The notes beneath the pieces were generated by a model that had not been told where the DNA came from, did no database searches, and worked only from the letters and a program-made list of their open reading frames with translations. The position numbers were made by a program, and so were the translations under genes. Shown here piece by piece: positions 36,393 to 45,489 of a stretch of DNA of 64,000 bases (position 1 is its first letter; each line of letters starts with the position of its first letter). Source of the DNA: Gammaproteobacteria bacterium (lineage in GTDB: Bacteria > Pseudomonadota > Gammaproteobacteria > Arenicellales > JAJDZL01); the NCBI GenBank assembly GCA_022823625.1, contig JAJEHQ010000001.1:62001-126000 (forward strand), written 5' to 3'.

Positions 36393-36644
36393 CTAAGTCA
36401 CCGGAATGCTTTGCTTGTACAGCATGATCGGGATGCCAGATTCAACTCGATAGATGCGGTTGCCATTTTCTGTGATCAGACCATCTTCAATGCTGTCTTC
36501 AACAACAGTACCATCTTCATAGAGAACCTCACGCATTGAAATTTTGGAATTAATCTCATCAATTCTCTCTTTGGTGAGTGGGCTGAGTGACTGCTTGGTC
36601 AAAGGACAGCGAAGAATTTCAAGAAGCTTTGAATCAATCGACAC
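36393..36644 (-). CDS. Trm112-family small zinc-ribbon-like protein
   Basis: An 83-residue protein with the Trm112/YcaR pattern: LLEILRCPLTKQSL near the N-terminus and NRIYRVESGIPIML near the C-terminus. Only one of the usual cysteines is present, as in many proteobacterial members, so zinc binding is doubtful. Trm112-like proteins stabilise methyltransferases. GTG start. Confidence 0.85.
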   Translation of the reverse strand: MSIDSKLLEILRCPLTKQSLSPLTKERIDEINSKISMREVLYEDGTVVEDSIEDGLITENGNRIYRVESGIPIMLYKQSIPVT

Positions 36645-37153
36645 GGGATGGACCTAAGTGATTTGTTTGGTTGCTATGCTAAGAGATTGTGCAATTATAA
36701 GCGTGGCATTTTGTTGCGATTTCACTCTTGAAGATCTTTACATCAGAAGGTTTGTTTTAGAAGATTATTTACATTGATTGGCTGAAAGACCAAACCTCAA
36801 ATTCTCGCAATGGTTTACTATCGAGTTTTCGGTAACAACCTTTTCTTCTGAATCATCAAGGCATGGCGTAACAGCTGAGTTGAATGGCATGATCTGCTCA
36901 AACTTTCACCGCATTTAAGGGTGAGATTATTGAGTTAGCCATGGATATAACCAGCCACTGAAATCGTTGGGGCACGCACCTAAATTAAGTATCATAAAGC
37001 GCATTATTCTGATTTGGTTGCAACTCACACTGTTTCGTCCGTTGCTTTGGATTGATTTTCCTCGTAAAGGAAATATGCAGTCGTGAGGTTACTGTTCGCA
37101 ATAGAGTCAATGCCAAATTAGCAAACGATCACTTCACAAAAGAGGAATTCTGT
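36645..37153. other. 500-bp divergent intergenic region without a recognised gene
   Basis: Between the Trm112-like and FKBP genes. An in-frame open extension from 37052 precedes the FKBP signal peptide, but the ATG at 37154 with AGAGGA is the better start. No riboswitch or RNA gene is recognised. Confidence 0.5.
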
Positions 37154-37858
37154 ATGTTCTCATCAAGAACAATGCTATGCGCACTGACACTTGCACTAGT
37201 TTCGATTGCACCACTCAGTTCAATTGCACAGGAATCTGCACTGGAAACCCGGCAGGAACGTTTCAGTTATGGACTTGGCGTCCAGTACGGTGCACAAATT
37301 CTCATTAGTGCGCAGTCTACACCGGTACCAGTGGACATTGACGCACTTTTGCTTGGAATTGTGGACTCAGTCAAACAGGATGGTGAGTTGAAACTCACTG
37401 AACAAGAAATGCTTGATGCGTTTGCAGCTGTTAGAGAGGAGATAACAGCTCAAGAAAACCAGATGAGAGAGGAGTCTGCAATGCAAGGTGATGATTTTAG
37501 AGCAAATTACGCGAAACAAGAAGGTGTTATATCAACAGCAACAGGAATCCTATACAAAGTTATGGAGGAGGGAGATGGTGTCTCACCCAGTATAGACAGT
37601 TCAGTGACCGTACACTATCGGGGGTCCTTGATTGATGGCACCGAATTCGACAGTTCCTATAGTCGAAATCAACCTACCTCATTTCCGCTAAACGCTGTTA
37701 TTTTAGGTTGGCAGGAAGTACTTCAATTGATGCAGATAGGGTCCAGGTGGGAAGTCGTTTTTCCTCCTGAACTAGCTTACGGTGCAGCTGGCGCGCCACC
37801 TGCAATTCCACCGAATGCCACTCTGGTTTTTGAAATTGAACTCTTGGATGTGAAATAG
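37154..37858 (+). CDS. Periplasmic FKBP-type peptidyl-prolyl isomerase (FkpA/Mip-like)
   Basis: A 234-residue precursor. The signal peptide spans residues 1 to about 24 (ending SSIAQE), then an N-terminal helical dimerisation domain (RFSYGLGVQYGAQ) and a C-terminal FKBP domain (VTVHYRGSLIDGTEFDSS, ELAYGAAG, IPPNATLVFEIELLDV). It assists folding of envelope proteins in the periplasm. The ATG at 37154 has AGAGGA 8 nt upstream. It is 23 bp before the next gene and could be cotranscribed with it. Confidence 0.92.
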   Translation: MFSSRTMLCALTLALVSIAPLSSIAQESALETRQERFSYGLGVQYGAQILISAQSTPVPVDIDALLLGIVDSVKQDGELKLTEQEMLDAFAAVREEITAQENQMREESAMQGDDFRANYAKQEGVISTATGILYKVMEEGDGVSPSIDSSVTVHYRGSLIDGTEFDSSYSRNQPTSFPLNAVILGWQEVLQLMQIGSRWEVVFPPELAYGAAGAPPAIPPNATLVFEIELLDVK

Positions 37859-37881
37859 AGTAGATATTTACTGAATTTACA

Positions 37882-38820
37882 ATGCTTAATCTGCAAGGCG
37901 CAGTTCTACTTTCATCGACTGAGGAGAACATCCCGCGTTGGACTGAAGAGTTAAAGAAGAATGCTCCGGATATTGACTTAAGGGTCTGGCCGGATGTTGG
38001 ACGGGAAGAGGATATAGAATTTGCGATCGTTGCCCGACCGCCTGCCGGAGATCTCGCGCGATATTCTAACTTGCGGGCAATTTTTTCCATGTGGGCCGGA
38101 GTTGCAGATCTGTTGGCTGATGAGAGCATTAGTCATCTGCCGATCTATCGCATGACCGACCCCGGTCTAACGGTTGGCATCGTTATTTATGTTGTTCATC
38201 ACGTAACCGGATTACACATCCTGGCAGATGAATATAAACCTCGTTTATGGGCTCATCCTTTCCGAGTGGACAATCTATCGCCAGAGTGTTCCTGCGTCGG
38301 AATTTTGGGACTCGGTGTGCTTGGAACCGCGTGTGCGAACGCTCTGGTAGACTTGGGTTTTAGGGTGATCGGTTACAGCAACACTCGAAAAGAGATTCCT
38401 GGTGTTGAATCCTTTGTTGGCCAAGATGGGTTGAAAGATTTTCTTGGGCAGACTGACATTTTGGTTTGTATTTTGCCCAATACGGCGGAAACTCATAATT
38501 TTATGAATCGGCAGACACTTGCGTACTTACCGACGGGTGCCAAAATTATCAATTGTGGACGCGGCGAATCGATTGATGACGATGCACTTTTGGAAGCTTT
38601 ACGCTCAGGGCATATCAGCAAAGCAGTACTGGATGTATTTCGTACCGAGCCTTTGCCACCTGAACATCCATATTGGGAGGAACCCAATGTGCTGGTTACA
38701 CCACACTGTGCCAGTAAACCCGACCCTGTGTCAGGTAGCGTCAGGATTCTTGATAAAATTGAAAGTTTTTTAAAGAATGAACCGATTGAGGGGATGGTTG
38801 ACCGACATCGGGCCTATTGA
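37882..38820 (+). CDS. GhrA-like glyoxylate/hydroxypyruvate reductase
   Basis: A 312-residue 2-hydroxyacid dehydrogenase of the GhrA group. The NAD(P) motif is VGILGLGVLGTACANAL, the catalytic Arg is in NCGRGESIDDDAL, Glu in FRTEPLPPEHP and His in VTPHCASKPDP. It should reduce glyoxylate or hydroxypyruvate to glycolate or glycerate. The closing HCASKPDP replaces the more common HVAA or HISA. This is the second such enzyme in the window; the other is at 24520-25530. Confidence 0.88.
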   Translation: MLNLQGAVLLSSTEENIPRWTEELKKNAPDIDLRVWPDVGREEDIEFAIVARPPAGDLARYSNLRAIFSMWAGVADLLADESISHLPIYRMTDPGLTVGIVIYVVHHVTGLHILADEYKPRLWAHPFRVDNLSPECSCVGILGLGVLGTACANALVDLGFRVIGYSNTRKEIPGVESFVGQDGLKDFLGQTDILVCILPNTAETHNFMNRQTLAYLPTGAKIINCGRGESIDDDALLEALRSGHISKAVLDVFRTEPLPPEHPYWEEPNVLVTPHCASKPDPVSGSVRILDKIESFLKNEPIEGMVDRHRAY

Positions 38821-38832
38821 CAGAGTCTTCCG

Positions 38833-40386
38833 TTACCGATTGAAGTAGCGTTCGAGAAAAGTATCGAAATCTGTATCATCAGATTCCTCGATTTTGTGCT
38901 GGCGATCAAAAGATTCTGCAGCGACCGCACGATATCGATCAATCACATCCTGTTCTAGACTAGTGGCAATAAATGATTGCTTCGCTTGTTCAGCAAGTCG
39001 CAATGCATAATCAAAAAATGGCTCTTCTTTGGCTTTCAGTGCTGCAATAATTTTTGCAGATGGTGTGAGACTGGCATCTTCAATTTTTGCTCGCTGTTCA
39101 TTCAGTGCCTCACTGAAGTTATTCCCGCCAAGAGAACTGTCGAAAACTTTCGCAATTCCCTCCATTCGATCCAATAAATCGTTCCCCCAGACTCTCGCTG
39201 AAATCGTTTTTCCATTGCGTTTAAGTCTTAAGTCAGGTGCTCGTCCATTCAGCACAACAGCATCTTTGTTTGCTGCGATAACTTCCTGCTGAGACTTAGA
39301 CATCGGTTCTGCGGGATTTAGCAAGCAGAATGTGAGGAAAAGATCCATGAATCTCGCCTGATTTTCTGAGATTCCAATTGGACTGAATGGATCGAGATCC
39401 AGGCAGCGTACTTCAAGATACTCAACCCCCCGATCCCGCAGAGCAGCTGTTGGTTTTTCTTGAGGTCTGATTGTGCGCTTTGGACGAATCACCGAGTAAT
39501 ATTCATTTTCAATCTGTAGCAGGTTAGCATTAAGTTGTAAATATGCACCGTTTCGTTTAACGCCAATTTCCTGGTATGGACGATAGGGCTTGTTAATGAC
39601 ACTGGACAGTGTGTGAATGTAACCATCCACAGAGTTGTGATCGATTCTGATTTCAGATTGGACGGGGTTTCGATATCCAAAATTGCTCATCCTTAGCGAA
39701 GTCGCGTACTGTCCATAAAGTGTGTGGGAATTGGAACTGGATAAGCTGTCTGGTTGTAAATCACTAAAAAATGATCGACAGGCAGCGGGTGATGCGCCGA
39801 ACAGGTAAAACAACAACCAGCAGTGATGATGGAAGTTGCGAGTTCCTGCCATGTATGCATTGGAAACCGCATCAGGATCGGATTCAGTTGCTTCGATGCC
39901 TAACACTTCCCAGAAAGTGCCGGGAACAGAAAAGTTGTAATGAAGTCCAGCGATGACTTGCATTTTTCTGCCGTAACGGACTCCGAGACCGCGACGATAT
40001 ACATGCTTCATTTGACCAATATTTGAAGTGCCAAATTGGGCGATCGGTATGGAGTTTTCATCACTCAGCAAGCACGGTAAGCTGTTGACCCAGAGCATCT
40101 CATTCCCGATGTGGTGATAGACAATCTTATGCAGCTCTGTGAGGTGCTGAAGCACACCGGGGATCGAAGTAAAGACCGGTGTCACCAGTTCCAGTAAAAC
40201 TTCGGAATAATCGGTGGTGATGTACGGGTGAGTAAGCGTTGAACCCAACGCTTCTGGGTGAGGAGTCTCTGCCAGCCGTCCATCTGGATTGATGCGCAGA
40301 CTTTCTTTTTCTATTCCTCGTTTGATTCCAGGAACAATACTCGCCGCACCGTCCGACAGTCTAATTAGCCGTTTTTCGAAACTCAT
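38833..40386 (-). CDS. gshA: Glutamate-cysteine ligase
   Basis: A 517-residue proteobacterial type 1 gamma-glutamylcysteine synthetase, the first enzyme of glutathione synthesis. Recognisable are GIEKESLRINPDGRL, TDYSEVLLELVTPV, YGRKMQVIAGLHYNFS and GVEYLEVRCLDLDPF. Length is normal. The ATG has GGTGAG upstream. gshB is not in the window. It converges with the GhrA-like gene. The Atm1-type exporter at 8.7 kb may use glutathione-derived substrates, but nothing links the two beyond family knowledge. Confidence 0.95.
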   Translation of the reverse strand: MSFEKRLIRLSDGAASIVPGIKRGIEKESLRINPDGRLAETPHPEALGSTLTHPYITTDYSEVLLELVTPVFTSIPGVLQHLTELHKIVYHHIGNEMLWVNSLPCLLSDENSIPIAQFGTSNIGQMKHVYRRGLGVRYGRKMQVIAGLHYNFSVPGTFWEVLGIEATESDPDAVSNAYMAGTRNFHHHCWLLFYLFGASPAACRSFFSDLQPDSLSSSNSHTLYGQYATSLRMSNFGYRNPVQSEIRIDHNSVDGYIHTLSSVINKPYRPYQEIGVKRNGAYLQLNANLLQIENEYYSVIRPKRTIRPQEKPTAALRDRGVEYLEVRCLDLDPFSPIGISENQARFMDLFLTFCLLNPAEPMSKSQQEVIAANKDAVVLNGRAPDLRLKRNGKTISARVWGNDLLDRMEGIAKVFDSSLGGNNFSEALNEQRAKIEDASLTPSAKIIAALKAKEEPFFDYALRLAEQAKQSFIATSLEQDVIDRYRAVAAESFDRQHKIEESDDTDFDTFLERYFNR

Positions 40387-40633
40387 GAATGCTCACCGAA
40401 ATTGAGACGACAGTGCAACGATATAATTATTGAAAAGGAAGGGACTATTGAGTTAGTCGAGGATCAGTTCAAGTAAATTCTATCAATTAGCTATACAAGC
40501 AATTGATAAATATAGGATATAGAAGAGGAAAGAAATTGACAGATAAAGTGAATCAACAGCTTCAGATTTCGACTGGAGTTACACAGCCAGCCAAAGCTGG
40601 CTAATGTGAATTGAAGTAATCTGAGGAATTTTC

Positions 40634-41377
40634 ATGCTGTCTTGGATAGTCATATTGCGCCGGGAATTGGCGGACTATTTTTATACACCGATTGCCTACA
40701 TTTTTCTGATCATTTTTCTTACCTTAAGCGGGGTGCTGACATTCTACGTGGGTGAATTTTTTCAGTTTGAACAAGCTGAGTTAACTTCATTTTTCAGTTT
40801 TGTTCCGTGGCTTTTTTTAGTGTTGGCACCTGCGCTGGGCATGCGATTGTGGGCGGAGGAAAGAAAGACTGGCACGATTCAAACACTACTCACTTTACCA
40901 GTCAGTACGTTCTCTGTGGTGTTGGGAAAGTTTGTTGCGGCGTGGATATTCACTGCTTTCGCATTGGTACTTACCACACCAATTTGGCTGACGGTCAATT
41001 ATCTCGGTAATCCAGACAACGGCGCGATTGTCGCTGGATATTTTGGGAGTTTTCTTTTAGCCGGGGGATATCTGTCAATCAGCTGCTTTACATCAGCACT
41101 GAGTCAGAATCAGGTTGTCGCGTTTGTACTGGGGATCATTATCGGGCTATTTTTCACAATAGGTGAAGTTACACTGATTCAGGATGTTTTAACACCTGTT
41201 TTGCCAATTCCTTTACTGGAGGCCATTGCGGGGTTAAGTTTTCTTGGTCATTTCAATCAGATGGCAAAAGGCGTAATTTCATTGTCAGATGTGGTCTTTT
41301 TCTTCTCTGTTGCGGCTTTGTTCCTTTATTTGAACGGGTTAGTGGTATCAGTAAAGAAAAAACAGTCAACAAATTAG
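40634..41377 (+). CDS. ABC-2-type permease of Gld/Nos-like ABC system (GldF-like)
   Basis: A 247-residue membrane protein with six predicted helices and the family N-terminus RRELADYFYTPIAYIFLIIF. The segment PALGMRLWAEERKTGTIQTLLTLP is typical of GldF-type permeases, which act with an ATPase (GldA-like) and a GldG-like auxiliary protein. The ATPase gene normally just upstream is absent: only ~250 bp separate this gene from divergent gshA. The GldG and DUF4340 partners are found 4.1 kb downstream, after an inserted block. TGAGGA precedes the ATG. Confidence 0.9.
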   Translation: MLSWIVILRRELADYFYTPIAYIFLIIFLTLSGVLTFYVGEFFQFEQAELTSFFSFVPWLFLVLAPALGMRLWAEERKTGTIQTLLTLPVSTFSVVLGKFVAAWIFTAFALVLTTPIWLTVNYLGNPDNGAIVAGYFGSFLLAGGYLSISCFTSALSQNQVVAFVLGIIIGLFFTIGEVTLIQDVLTPVLPIPLLEAIAGLSFLGHFNQMAKGVISLSDVVFFFSVAALFLYLNGLVVSVKKKQSTN

Positions 41378-41404
41378 GGTGAAACAGCCTCAAATTACGG
41401 CAGG

Positions 41405-41999
41405 GTTTCTTGGTTGAATAAATCATGTACCACCTACCACGGCACGTCCTTACAGTAAAAAAATTACGCCCCATCTGCTGCTCTCTCGCATAGTTGATCA
41501 GTGCGGCCTGAAAGCCCGCAGCATCGGCGCGCAGCCGTGTGACCGAAATCCCGTCCAACAATGCCGCCTGACAGCGTTTGACAAATCGCACATGACCCGC
41601 TCTCGGCGACACGTTACCGGCGCGAAACACCACCGCCACCACCTGTTCGGTCTCACTGGGATAACCGACCATTGGCTAATAGCCCGAGTATTTCTGGCAA
41701 GTCCGATTCGATTCGCGTTTGTGCCATTCGATCACGGTAGCGTCAATGTCCAGCATGACTTTTCGGAAACCGCCCAGCGCGGCTTTCAGCAGCTATCGGT
41801 TGACGACATCAAGGGGCTTGGTCACAACGGCGGCTGTCACCAACACGGCGCAGCCAGTTACCCAGCGTGTGTGCGACCGTTACGGTTTTGAAACCGAACA
41901 ATTTCAACAGTACCGGTTCGCACTTCAGGTCTTCATATTCGCCATCAGCTCAGCAAGCACGGCCAGTCCCGCGCGGGAGGTCAGGTCGTGTGAACTGTG
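41405..41999 (-). pseudogene. Decayed IS1380-family transposase fragment
   Basis: On the minus strand, pieces of a DDE transposase can be read in order but in broken frames: LLKLFGFKTVTVAHTLGNWLR, then DIDATVIEWHKRE, then PMVGYPSETEQ and FRAGNVSPRAGHVRF, then VTRLRADAAGFQAALINYA. These match the core order of IS1380-type transposases (DIDATVIE carries a catalytic Asp). At least two in-frame stops (after NMKT, and before PMVGYP) and one frame change interrupt it, and the C-terminal part is missing. GC content is higher than in neighbouring genes. No terminal inverted repeats were found. It lies directly after the GldF-like gene. Confidence 0.8.
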
Positions 42000-42381
42000 A
42001 GCGGTCTGGTAGGGTAAATGTTCATCAGCCTTGCAACCTTTATAGAGATTATCAGTTGTCACCCGATGGGTGAAACTGGAGTTTTTGATAACTCTTTAAA
42101 TTTACAGGGCTTTCCTTTTTGTCACAACTCCTAATTGCGGATTAGGGTGTGTATTTCAATTCAATAGAACCAATGGATCGGAGTTAAAATATTATTTTTC
42201 AACACTTAACTTATGGGAGATAACTGACTATAGCTTCAGTTGAAGATCGTGTAGCAGTTTGCCTGACAATCGCCGCTTTTAACAGTTGTAGAAATAAAAT
42301 CCACTCGCTGGGATTGACCTTTTCGGGTTAGTCCTGGTTTTTCAGTTTGACACGCCCACAGTGCTCTGAAAAATCTGCATC
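42000..42381. other. Intergenic region after the transposase remnant
   Basis: About 380 bp between the decayed transposase and the phosphopantetheinyl transferase. No gene is recognised; the far end of the inserted element may lie here, but no inverted repeat end could be identified. Confidence 0.45.
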
Positions 42382-43086
42382 ATGCCTGCCAATCTCATTG
42401 CATCCGGCTTCCATACGTTCCATAAAGTGGGTGATATATTTGTTGCGCATGTAGATCTGTCACCTAATGAGAAACGCGAGAAAAACGCCATTTCCTGGCT
42501 CGATGAACAAGACCTGGCTCGATGTGCCCGGTACTGTTATGATAGACCCAAACGAGAATTTGTACTGTGTCGAGCCACACTACGTTACATTCTCTGCTCC
42601 AGACTCGGCTTCGAAAACAAAAGTCTTTCTTTTGGCACCTTAGAGCACGGTAAGCCGTTCGGACTGGTGGATGGGAAGGTGGCACCAGTCAGTTTCAACG
42701 TGAGCCATAGCGGTAAACACGGATTGATTGCCATTGGACCACAGGGAATGCTGGGCGTAGATGTGGAGGAACGCACTACCCGCGTTGACATCGACTCGCT
42801 GATTGAGACTGTTTACGGACCTAATGAGCAGGCTGAATTTGAATTATTAGGAGAATCCGATAAACGACACCTGTTTTTCAAACTCTGGACGCTCAAAGAG
42901 TCATTAATTAAAGCTCTTGGCACAGGGTTTACTTTGGACCCTGCCCGATTCGAGATTCCGAGATCCATACGGCGAGACGAGAAAACGGATTACTTTCGCT
43001 TTCCTCACTTGCCAAACACTAGTTGGAAACTTGAAAATCTGGAAAATGACAAATTTGCTGCTGCCCTAGCGTATGAACAAAATTAA
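42382..43086 (+). CDS. 4'-phosphopantetheinyl transferase (Sfp/Gsp type)
   Basis: A 234-residue Sfp-type transferase. The magnesium/CoA motifs are visible as MLGVDVEERT (Asp and Glu) and KLWTLKESLIKALGTGF (W-x-x-K-E-x-x-x-K); VSFNVSHSGKHGLIAI is the preceding conserved block. It loads phosphopantetheine from CoA onto carrier proteins of polyketide, nonribosomal peptide or fatty acid synthases. No synthase gene is nearby. It sits in the block that separates the GldF-like and GldG-like genes. Confidence 0.92.
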   Translation: MPANLIASGFHTFHKVGDIFVAHVDLSPNEKREKNAISWLDEQDLARCARYCYDRPKREFVLCRATLRYILCSRLGFENKSLSFGTLEHGKPFGLVDGKVAPVSFNVSHSGKHGLIAIGPQGMLGVDVEERTTRVDIDSLIETVYGPNEQAEFELLGESDKRHLFFKLWTLKESLIKALGTGFTLDPARFEIPRSIRRDEKTDYFRFPHLPNTSWKLENLENDKFAAALAYEQN

Positions 43087-43434
43087 TTACTCACTTGATA
43101 AAAGAACGAGAAGGCACGATGAAGGCTGATAGTTCTACTTGGGATTTAGCTGCACCATGCTCAGTCCATGATGTTCATTTAGAAGATGAGTTGTCATCAA
43201 GCTACGACACCATGAAAATCCAGCAGATATTGTGCGTTACTTTCAGTTCATCAGGCTTGAGATTGCAAGTAATTTTCTAAAACGATATGCTCGCAATATT
43301 AGAGAAGTGGTAAAAGTTACAACAGACAGCCATCCAATTTTGTCAGTAAAAAGTACCGGCAGAAAAATTGGCAATTTCATCATTCCTATTTTGTCTTCTA
43401 AGTCAAGCTGCATTCGAAGGTGAGTGGAAGGACC
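43087..43434. other. Region between PPTase and NCS2 permease with weak small ORFs
   Basis: Two doubtful small frames exist. One starts with ATG at 43119 after GAGAAGG (about 53 codons). The other, open from 43190 with a GTG at 43232, reads VRYFQFIRLEIASNFLKR and onward and ends in a TGA overlapping a possible GTG start (43420) of the permease. Neither belongs to a family I recognise; the overlap might mean translational coupling or be chance. Confidence 0.3.
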
Positions 43435-45162
43435 ATGAGTTCGGACAATTCGGTTCTGCGTTACCAGGCCAATGAAAAACCGCCTCTGACAGTATCCTTT
43501 CTCCTTGGACTGCAACTTACAGCTCTGAGTATATCGGGCACGATCCTGGTCACCACTGTAACTATGCGTGCCGGGGGTCAGAGCGAAGCTTATCTCTCGT
43601 GGGCCGTATTCGCCGCTGTTGCAATCGGAGGCGGAATTACCATTCTTCAAGCACTTCGCTTCTGGCGGTTTGGAATGGGTCACTTACTAATGATGTGCAG
43701 TGCCGCTGTATATATTGCAGTCAGTATTGAGGCGCTACGAATTGGTGGACCTGCAACTCTCGCTACACTAGTGGTCGTCTCAGCACTATTGCAATTTGTA
43801 GTTTCCGACAGGCTTTCACTTTTCCGGCGGATTTTCACACCGGTTGTTTCGGGAACCGTTCTAATGTTGCTACCGGTTTCGATTTTGTCTCCCATCGCCG
43901 GGATGTTACAGGACGTTCCTCAGGCAGGTGCACAAATTGGAGGCCCACTGAGCGCATTGGTGACTGTACTCATCATATGCGGATTCACACTAAAGGCAAC
44001 AGGAGCAATTCGGTTATGGGCACCCGTCATCGGTGTAGTGGTGGGTTCACTAGTCGGAGCTTTGTTTGGTCTTTACGATACAACGCGAGTTGCTGAGGCT
44101 CCATGGGTCGGATTGCCTGCGCTCCAATTTCCCGGATTAGACCTTCGATTCGGGCACGTATTCTGGTCACTTCTTCCTGGTTTTGTGTTTGCTGCAATGA
44201 TTGGTTCCATTAGGGCAATTAGCAATGCCATTGCAATCCAGCGGGTATCCTGGCGTCAATCGCGGGCTATAGAGTTTCGGGAGGTGCAAGGAGCAATTGC
44301 CACCGACGGCCTTGGTAATGTGCTCTCAGGATTAGCCGGAACAGTACCGAATTCATCCATTTCTACCGGAGCCTCCATGGCACAGCTCACTGGAGTTGCT
44401 GCTCGCCACGTCGGGATTGTGGCAGGCACTATTTTCCTGTCTCTAGCTTTCTTGCCTAAAGCACTAGCCGTTATGTTGGCGATTCCGGGACCGGTATTTG
44501 CCGCATTTCTTTTTGTCATGATCGGGATACTTTTCATAATCGGTGTGCAAATGATTGTTCAGGATGGAATAGATCCTCGCAAAGGTCTGATAGTCGGAGT
44601 TTCATTCCTCTTTGGTGTAGCTTTTCAAAGTGGGATTGTTTACCCGGAGTTTATTTCAACATTCGCCGGTGGTGCTTTCAAAAATGGTACGACAGCTGGT
44701 GCATCCATCGCTATTCTTATGACCTTGTTGATGAAAGTCGGGGGAACTCATTCAAGTCGTCTGGAAACTGTTGTTGAGCTCTCCTCTCTATCAAAAATCA
44801 GCGAGTTTGTGCAAAAATTCGCCTCTTCGGGAGGTTGGAACGAAGCGATGGGAGAGCGTCTGAGTGCCGTTTGTGAGGAAGCTCTGCTGACACTGATCGA
44901 ACAGGAGTCAGTTAAAGAGAGCGGTGAACAGAAGCTGATATTGCTTGCAAAAAAAGATGGCAAAGGTGTGGTACTTGAGTTTATCACCACATCGGGTGAA
45001 GGTGAGAACCTTGAAGATAGAGTTGCACTGTTGGCAGAACAAGCCGAACAATATCCGATAGAAGAGAATTTATCACTACGTGTACTGCAACATTTGTCCG
45101 CTTCGGTACGTCACCAGAAATATAGCGGTGTGGATATTGTGACCGTTCGTGTTGAACCCTAA
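43435..45162 (+). CDS. NCS2-family (xanthine/uracil-type) permease with C-terminal RsbW-like ATPase-fold domain
   Basis: A 575-residue protein from the ATG at 43435 (GTG five codons upstream is an alternative). Residues about 15-435 form a polytopic NCS2 nucleobase permease; the conserved block TDGLGNVLSGLAGTVPNSS carries the NCS2 motif. The remaining ~130 residues are cytoplasmic: RLSAVCEEALLTLIE resembles the N-box helix of anti-sigma/histidine-kinase-like ATPases and ENLSLRVLQHLSASVRHQ followed by VDIVTVRV resembles their C-terminal end. The Asn expected in the N-box appears replaced. Substrate could be xanthine, uric acid or uracil; the ureide genes 14 kb away are suggestive only. Confidence 0.85.
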   Translation: MSSDNSVLRYQANEKPPLTVSFLLGLQLTALSISGTILVTTVTMRAGGQSEAYLSWAVFAAVAIGGGITILQALRFWRFGMGHLLMMCSAAVYIAVSIEALRIGGPATLATLVVVSALLQFVVSDRLSLFRRIFTPVVSGTVLMLLPVSILSPIAGMLQDVPQAGAQIGGPLSALVTVLIICGFTLKATGAIRLWAPVIGVVVGSLVGALFGLYDTTRVAEAPWVGLPALQFPGLDLRFGHVFWSLLPGFVFAAMIGSIRAISNAIAIQRVSWRQSRAIEFREVQGAIATDGLGNVLSGLAGTVPNSSISTGASMAQLTGVAARHVGIVAGTIFLSLAFLPKALAVMLAIPGPVFAAFLFVMIGILFIIGVQMIVQDGIDPRKGLIVGVSFLFGVAFQSGIVYPEFISTFAGGAFKNGTTAGASIAILMTLLMKVGGTHSSRLETVVELSSLSKISEFVQKFASSGGWNEAMGERLSAVCEEALLTLIEQESVKESGEQKLILLAKKDGKGVVLEFITTSGEGENLEDRVALLAEQAEQYPIEENLSLRVLQHLSASVRHQKYSGVDIVTVRVEP

Positions 45163-45489
45163 ATCGTGAGTCACATTCGAATCCGTCAATCCCAGATTTC
45201 AGTCGTTTCGAGATTGCTTTTCAACTCGAATCGTAGGTGCATCGGACTGTCTTATGCTTGTTCACGCTATATAAAGCACCGCCATTGATAGTTAGTGATG
45301 ATCCTCAACAATTTGCTCGAAATCGATTTCACCAACCAGGCTTTACTCTATTTAGCAAATGGAATTTGCAACCAATCAAATTCATTGTTTACTCGGATGA
45401 ACGGAAAGCGACTCAGGCGTCCATATTTGAATCATATCGTTGACTCGAAATTCTGCAGTTAATTCTTTGAAAATCATTCTTCATTCCGC
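45163..45489. other. Intergenic region without a recognised gene
   Basis: About 330 bp between the permease and the GldG-like gene. A promoter for the latter would be expected here because it has been separated from its usual upstream partner; no clear -35/-10 pair is seen. Confidence 0.45.

Noticed and set aside
40536..40604. 23-codon TTG ORF before the GldF-like gene as a remnant of the missing ATPase
   Set aside because: No ABC ATPase motif can be seen in it; too short to support.
41592..42000. Plus-strand frames in the transposase remnant
   Set aside because: The minus-strand reading gives recognisable IS1380 transposase motifs; the plus frames are shadows of high-GC sequence.
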